Shown here: positions 7,125-9,563 of the stretch, piece after piece | Position numbering within the stretch: position 1 is the first letter of the stretch | Layout: every line of letters begins with the position of its first letter | Assembly (NCBI GenBank): GCA_015222555.1 | Contig: JADFVM010000191.1 | Span: 1-9,563, forward strand | Direction of reading: 5' to 3' | Length of the DNA: 9,563 bases | From: Pseudomonadota bacterium | GTDB taxonomy: Bacteria > Desulfobacterota > JADFVX01 | Program-made: the position numbers and the translations under genes | Notes under the pieces: model-generated | Database searches by the model: none | Told to the model about the DNA's origin: nothing | What the model saw: the letters and a program-made list of their open reading frames with translations, nothing else

Positions 7125-7562
7125 ATGCGACTGAAGAATTTAAAAAATAAAAAAGTGTCTCTACTGGCAATTACATCGATGTTGCTCATAAGCATCTGCC
7201 TTCTGCCGTGTAGCAGCTTGGCTATGAGCGGCACAAAGAGCATGTCTCATCATGACAGCTCGACTGAGGCTGAAACAAGTCACGGAAAGCACCTTAGCTC
7301 TCTCAGCTGCCATGATACAGCAAAAGCCGACCTTCAGTATGATTCCAGCAATAAAATTTTCTGCCCCCACTGTGAACTTTATGCACCGGCGGCGGTTAAG
7401 GATGCACGTTCTAATTTAATAACCGGCCTCTACAGCATTTTAGGGTTAGAAACAGGTCCTTCTTTACTCCTTTTATCTCAAAAGAGTCAGTTTGATTTAG
7501 GTCATCCACCTCCCCCGCTTAAACAGTCTATTCATAAAACCCATTCAATCTACATTATTTGA
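7125..7562 (+). CDS. Small exported His/Cys-containing protein of the metal-efflux cluster
   Basis: I do not recognise a family. The 145 residues start with a basic N-terminus and a hydrophobic stretch (VSLLAITSMLLISICLLP, 11-28) followed by CSSLAMSG, a plausible signal peptide cleaved after SLA (residue 33), so the product is probably periplasmic. The mature part has MSHHDSS (40-46), HGKH (53-56), a CH pair (62-63) and CPHC (80-83), all possible soft-metal ligands, and ends with a GHPPPP segment (126-131). ATG 7125 is preferred over TTG 7107 because it gives the better signal peptide; neither has a strong ribosome binding site. It lies 170 bp upstream of the outer-membrane factor gene in the same direction. 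A periplasmic copper/silver-binding accessory role is inferred from residues and neighbours. Confidence 0.65.
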   Translation: MRLKNLKNKKVSLLAITSMLLISICLLPCSSLAMSGTKSMSHHDSSTEAETSHGKHLSSLSCHDTAKADLQYDSSNKIFCPHCELYAPAAVKDARSNLITGLYSILGLETGPSLLLLSQKSQFDLGHPPPPLKQSIHKTHSIYII

Positions 7563-7732
7563 TACCTTTCTCTTTGGGGAAAGCTCCCCTCCTGCGGACA
7601 ATTGCGTCCTGGCGGCGTAGTCGTTTGTCTTTTATCAATCCCCTTAAGTTTAACTAAATAAAGCTATACGAAAAGTCGTAATACTGCCATAGCCGATACT
7701 CAAATAATGAATGATTTTTTACAGGTGAACCG

Positions 7733-9073
7733 ATGAAGAAACCCTTGCCATGCATTCTGTTTGCACTTGCTTTATGTCTCGCCATGATTCCAAGTATTAG
7801 TTTTGGAAACGATGTTATCCTTCTTGAGAACATTATTGATGAGGCATTAAAAAACAATCCACAACTTCATGCAACGGAAGATCATATTGCAGCCCTTGAC
7901 CAAAAAGCAGGTCAGGCATCCTCTTTACCCAATCCGATGTTATCGTTTGGTCTCATGAATGTCCCTGTCGATACATTTGACCTGGACCAGGAGGCGATGA
8001 CACAAAAGACGATTGGGATTATGCAAAGCTTTCCCTTCCCGGGTAAACGGGGATTAAAGAAAGAAATTGCCGAAATGGATGTTTTGAGATCAGAGGAAGA
8101 CCGGGAGATCTTAAAGCTATGGATTGCCAAGGAGATGAAGAAAAGTTTCTATTCTCTTTATTTTACAAATAAGGCACTGGAAATAACAAAGCGTAACAAG
8201 GAGTTGCTTGAAGAGTTTCTTCGCATAGCGGAAACAAAATATTCCGTTGGCCGCGGCGTTCAGCAGGATATTCTAAAGGCGCAGGTTGAGCTGTCAAAAC
8301 TGCTTGAAAGAATTATTTCTCTCCGGGAAAAGAGAAACTCGCTCAAGGCCCGCCTTAACCATTTCATGAACCGCCTGCCTCAGTTGCCACTTGGAGATCC
8401 CGGGGAAATAAGACTATCCGAGATTGATATCTCCGTCGATCAACTTCAACAAACCCTTGGCAATGAACATCCTCTCATAAAGAAGATTCAGGCCAGGATA
8501 GATATGGAAAAAAAGAAACTGAAACTTGCTGAAAGAGAATATTATCCCGACATCAATCTCTCTTTGCAGTATGGGCAAAGAGAAGACAAAGGGACCATTG
8601 ATCGGCCGGACTTTGCCAGCGCCATGGTGCAGGTTAAGTTGCCTATATGGCACAAAACCAGGGAGGGGAAAAAGATAAAAGAGGTCACTGCCAGAGTCAG
8701 TGAGGCTGAAAATGAGCTGCGATTTGTCCGAAGCAGCCTCAATTTCAGGATTGTGAAACTGAAAGAGGAAATGGACAGGGATCATGAACAGGCCCTGCTT
8801 TTCAAAGATGGGATCATTCCCCAGGCAACGGCCTCACTCGATTCAGCCGTTGCAGGTTATCAAGTAAACAAGGTGGACTTTCTCACACTCCTTAACAATC
8901 AGATAACACTATTTAAGTATGAGATTGAATATATGAGGGCCATAACGGATCATGAAATTACACTGGCTGAAATGGAAGAAGCAGTGGGATTGCCCATTGT
9001 AGATTGGGGATTGTGGGTGCGGATTCAAGCCCAAAGCCCCAATCCGAAATTGGACAATGAGGTGACACAATGA
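7733..9073 (+). CDS. TolC/CusC-type outer-membrane factor of a metal-efflux RND system
   Basis: This protein forms the trimeric outer-membrane and periplasmic channel through which a tripartite pump exports its substrate. The ATG is preceded by AGGTGA (7723-7728). A signal peptide ends near ISFG (residue 25). No convincing lipobox is seen, although CusC itself is a lipoprotein. The 446 residues show the two OEP repeats: the first includes NNPQLHATEDHIAALDQKAG (41-60) and LPNPML (65-70), the second NEHPLIKKIQARIDMEKKKL (244-263) with EYYPDINLSLQYG (269-281). Long charged helices (about 110-210 and 320-415) form the coiled-coil tunnel, and QVNKVDFLTLLNNQ (377-390) is typical of the family. The stop overlaps the adaptor start (ATGA, 9070-9073). 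The metal substrate class is taken from the adaptor, not from this protein. Confidence 0.9.
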   Translation: MKKPLPCILFALALCLAMIPSISFGNDVILLENIIDEALKNNPQLHATEDHIAALDQKAGQASSLPNPMLSFGLMNVPVDTFDLDQEAMTQKTIGIMQSFPFPGKRGLKKEIAEMDVLRSEEDREILKLWIAKEMKKSFYSLYFTNKALEITKRNKELLEEFLRIAETKYSVGRGVQQDILKAQVELSKLLERIISLREKRNSLKARLNHFMNRLPQLPLGDPGEIRLSEIDISVDQLQQTLGNEHPLIKKIQARIDMEKKKLKLAEREYYPDINLSLQYGQREDKGTIDRPDFASAMVQVKLPIWHKTREGKKIKEVTARVSEAENELRFVRSSLNFRIVKLKEEMDRDHEQALLFKDGIIPQATASLDSAVAGYQVNKVDFLTLLNNQITLFKYEIEYMRAITDHEITLAEMEEAVGLPIVDWGLWVRIQAQSPNPKLDNEVTQ

Positions 9074-9563
9074 AAAAAGGACTCAATATAATTCTTATAA
9101 TTATTCTTCTCCTGTTGGTCGGTGCCGGAGGCTACTTCTTCGGCAAAAGGAAGAATAGGACTACAATGCAGGAAATGACCACCACCAGGCAGGAGAAAAA
9201 AGTCAAATACTGGGTAGCGCCCATGGACCCAACTTATATCCGGAATGAGCCCGGCAAATCCCCCATGGGGATGGACCTCATCCCTGCCTATGAGGACGAT
9301 GAGGAAGAAAGTGCCGAAGGGGCGATAAAGATCGATCCCGTCACCGTCCAGAATATCGGCGTCAGAACAGCTCTGGTTCAGCAACGCTCCCTTTCCAGGG
9401 AGATCAGGACTGTCGGTGTTGTCGCTTACGACGAAAAACGGGTAACACAGGTGCAGAGCAAAGTGGAAGGATGGATAGAAAAGCTGTACATCGACTTTAC
9501 CGGGCAGTCTGTCAAAAAGGACGATATTCTTCTGGAGATCTATTCTCCGCAACTTGTCTCAAC
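9070..9563 (+). CDS. cusB: CusB-type RND periplasmic adaptor with N-terminal heavy-metal-binding domain (partial)
   Basis: The first 164 residues of a membrane fusion protein run off the right edge. ATG 9070 overlaps the stop of the outer-membrane factor gene (ATGA), so translation is coupled. Residues 5-24 are a hydrophobic N-terminal anchor or signal. Residues 47-74 (YWVAPMDPTYIRNEPGKSPM and on to GMDLIPAY) form the heavy-metal-binding domain found in CusB proteins. Met52, Met66 and Met68 line up with the three Met residues that bind Cu(I)/Ag(I) in E. coli CusB. From 85 on, IKIDPVTVQNIGVRT and the segment GWIEKLYIDFTGQSVKKDDILLEIYSP (134-160) are the start of the barrel/lipoyl-like core. 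It joins the outer-membrane channel to an inner-membrane RND pump, expected next to the right. Copper/silver is the likely substrate, with other metals possible. Confidence 0.93.
   Translation, partial: MKKGLNIILIIILLLLVGAGGYFFGKRKNRTTMQEMTTTRQEKKVKYWVAPMDPTYIRNEPGKSPMGMDLIPAYEDDEEESAEGAIKIDPVTVQNIGVRTALVQQRSLSREIRTVGVVAYDEKRVTQVQSKVEGWIEKLYIDFTGQSVKKDDILLEIYSPQLVS

Noticed and set aside
7563..7732. Hairpin GGGGA-AAGC-TCCCC (7576-7589) and a nearby GGAC/GTCC pair considered as a terminator or riboswitch
   Set aside because: There is no T-tract, stems are only 4-5 bp, and no known riboswitch core is recognisable.
9025..9552. Long minus-strand frame opposite the adaptor gene
   Set aside because: The plus strand encodes a clear CusB-type protein here; the opposite frame is a shadow without a recognisable motif.

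Overview
The window comes from a Gram-negative bacterium. It encodes a Sec-exported periplasmic alpha-carbonic anhydrase, the end of a probable outer-membrane beta-barrel protein, and the outer-membrane and adaptor parts of a metal-efflux RND system. Moderate GC with A/T-rich intergenic DNA, several intergenic palindromic repeats, and the gene content would fit a deltaproteobacterial (Desulfobacterota-type) environmental organism. That placement is inference; no rRNA or other marker gene is present.

Layout: (1) 1-240 holds the last codons of a probable outer-membrane protein, a strong intrinsic terminator and a palindromic repeat. (2) 241-606 is a gene desert containing a degenerate DUF2442 remnant. 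A near-consensus sigma70 promoter lies at its end and drives the alpha-carbonic anhydrase gene (607-1389). (3) 1390-1744 is intergenic, with a weak minus-strand ORF, a possible promoter and a folded repeat just before the next gene. (4) 1745-4338 is a two-gene unit: AMP-forming acetyl-CoA synthetase and, 2 nt later, a PPP-family (PrpA/ApaH-like) phosphatase starting at TTG. (5) 4339-4572 is a structured leader. A long-range inverted repeat there competes with a terminator-like hairpin whose T-tract runs into the miaA start codon. (6) 4573-6838 is miaA overlapping a soluble GT-A (family 2-like) glycosyltransferase. (7) 6839-7124 is a composite repeat region. (8) From 7125 to the right edge is a metal-efflux cluster: a small exported His/Cys-containing protein, a TolC/CusC-type outer-membrane factor, and the start of a CusB-type adaptor overlapping it by 4 nt. 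The RND pump gene is expected just outside the window.

How the parts work together: the carbonic anhydrase interconverts CO2 and bicarbonate in the periplasm. The synthetase activates acetate to acetyl-CoA through acetyl-AMP, and the linked phosphatase may be a housecleaning or regulatory partner. MiaA prenylates A37 of tRNAs. The last cluster probably exports monovalent copper or silver, because the adaptor carries the Met-containing N-terminal heavy-metal-binding domain of CusB proteins. Most coding genes are familiar. The less ordinary points are the attenuator-like leader before miaA, the miaA/glycosyltransferase overlap, the synthetase/phosphatase pairing, the unrecognised exported His/Cys protein, and the repeat-rich gene boundaries.
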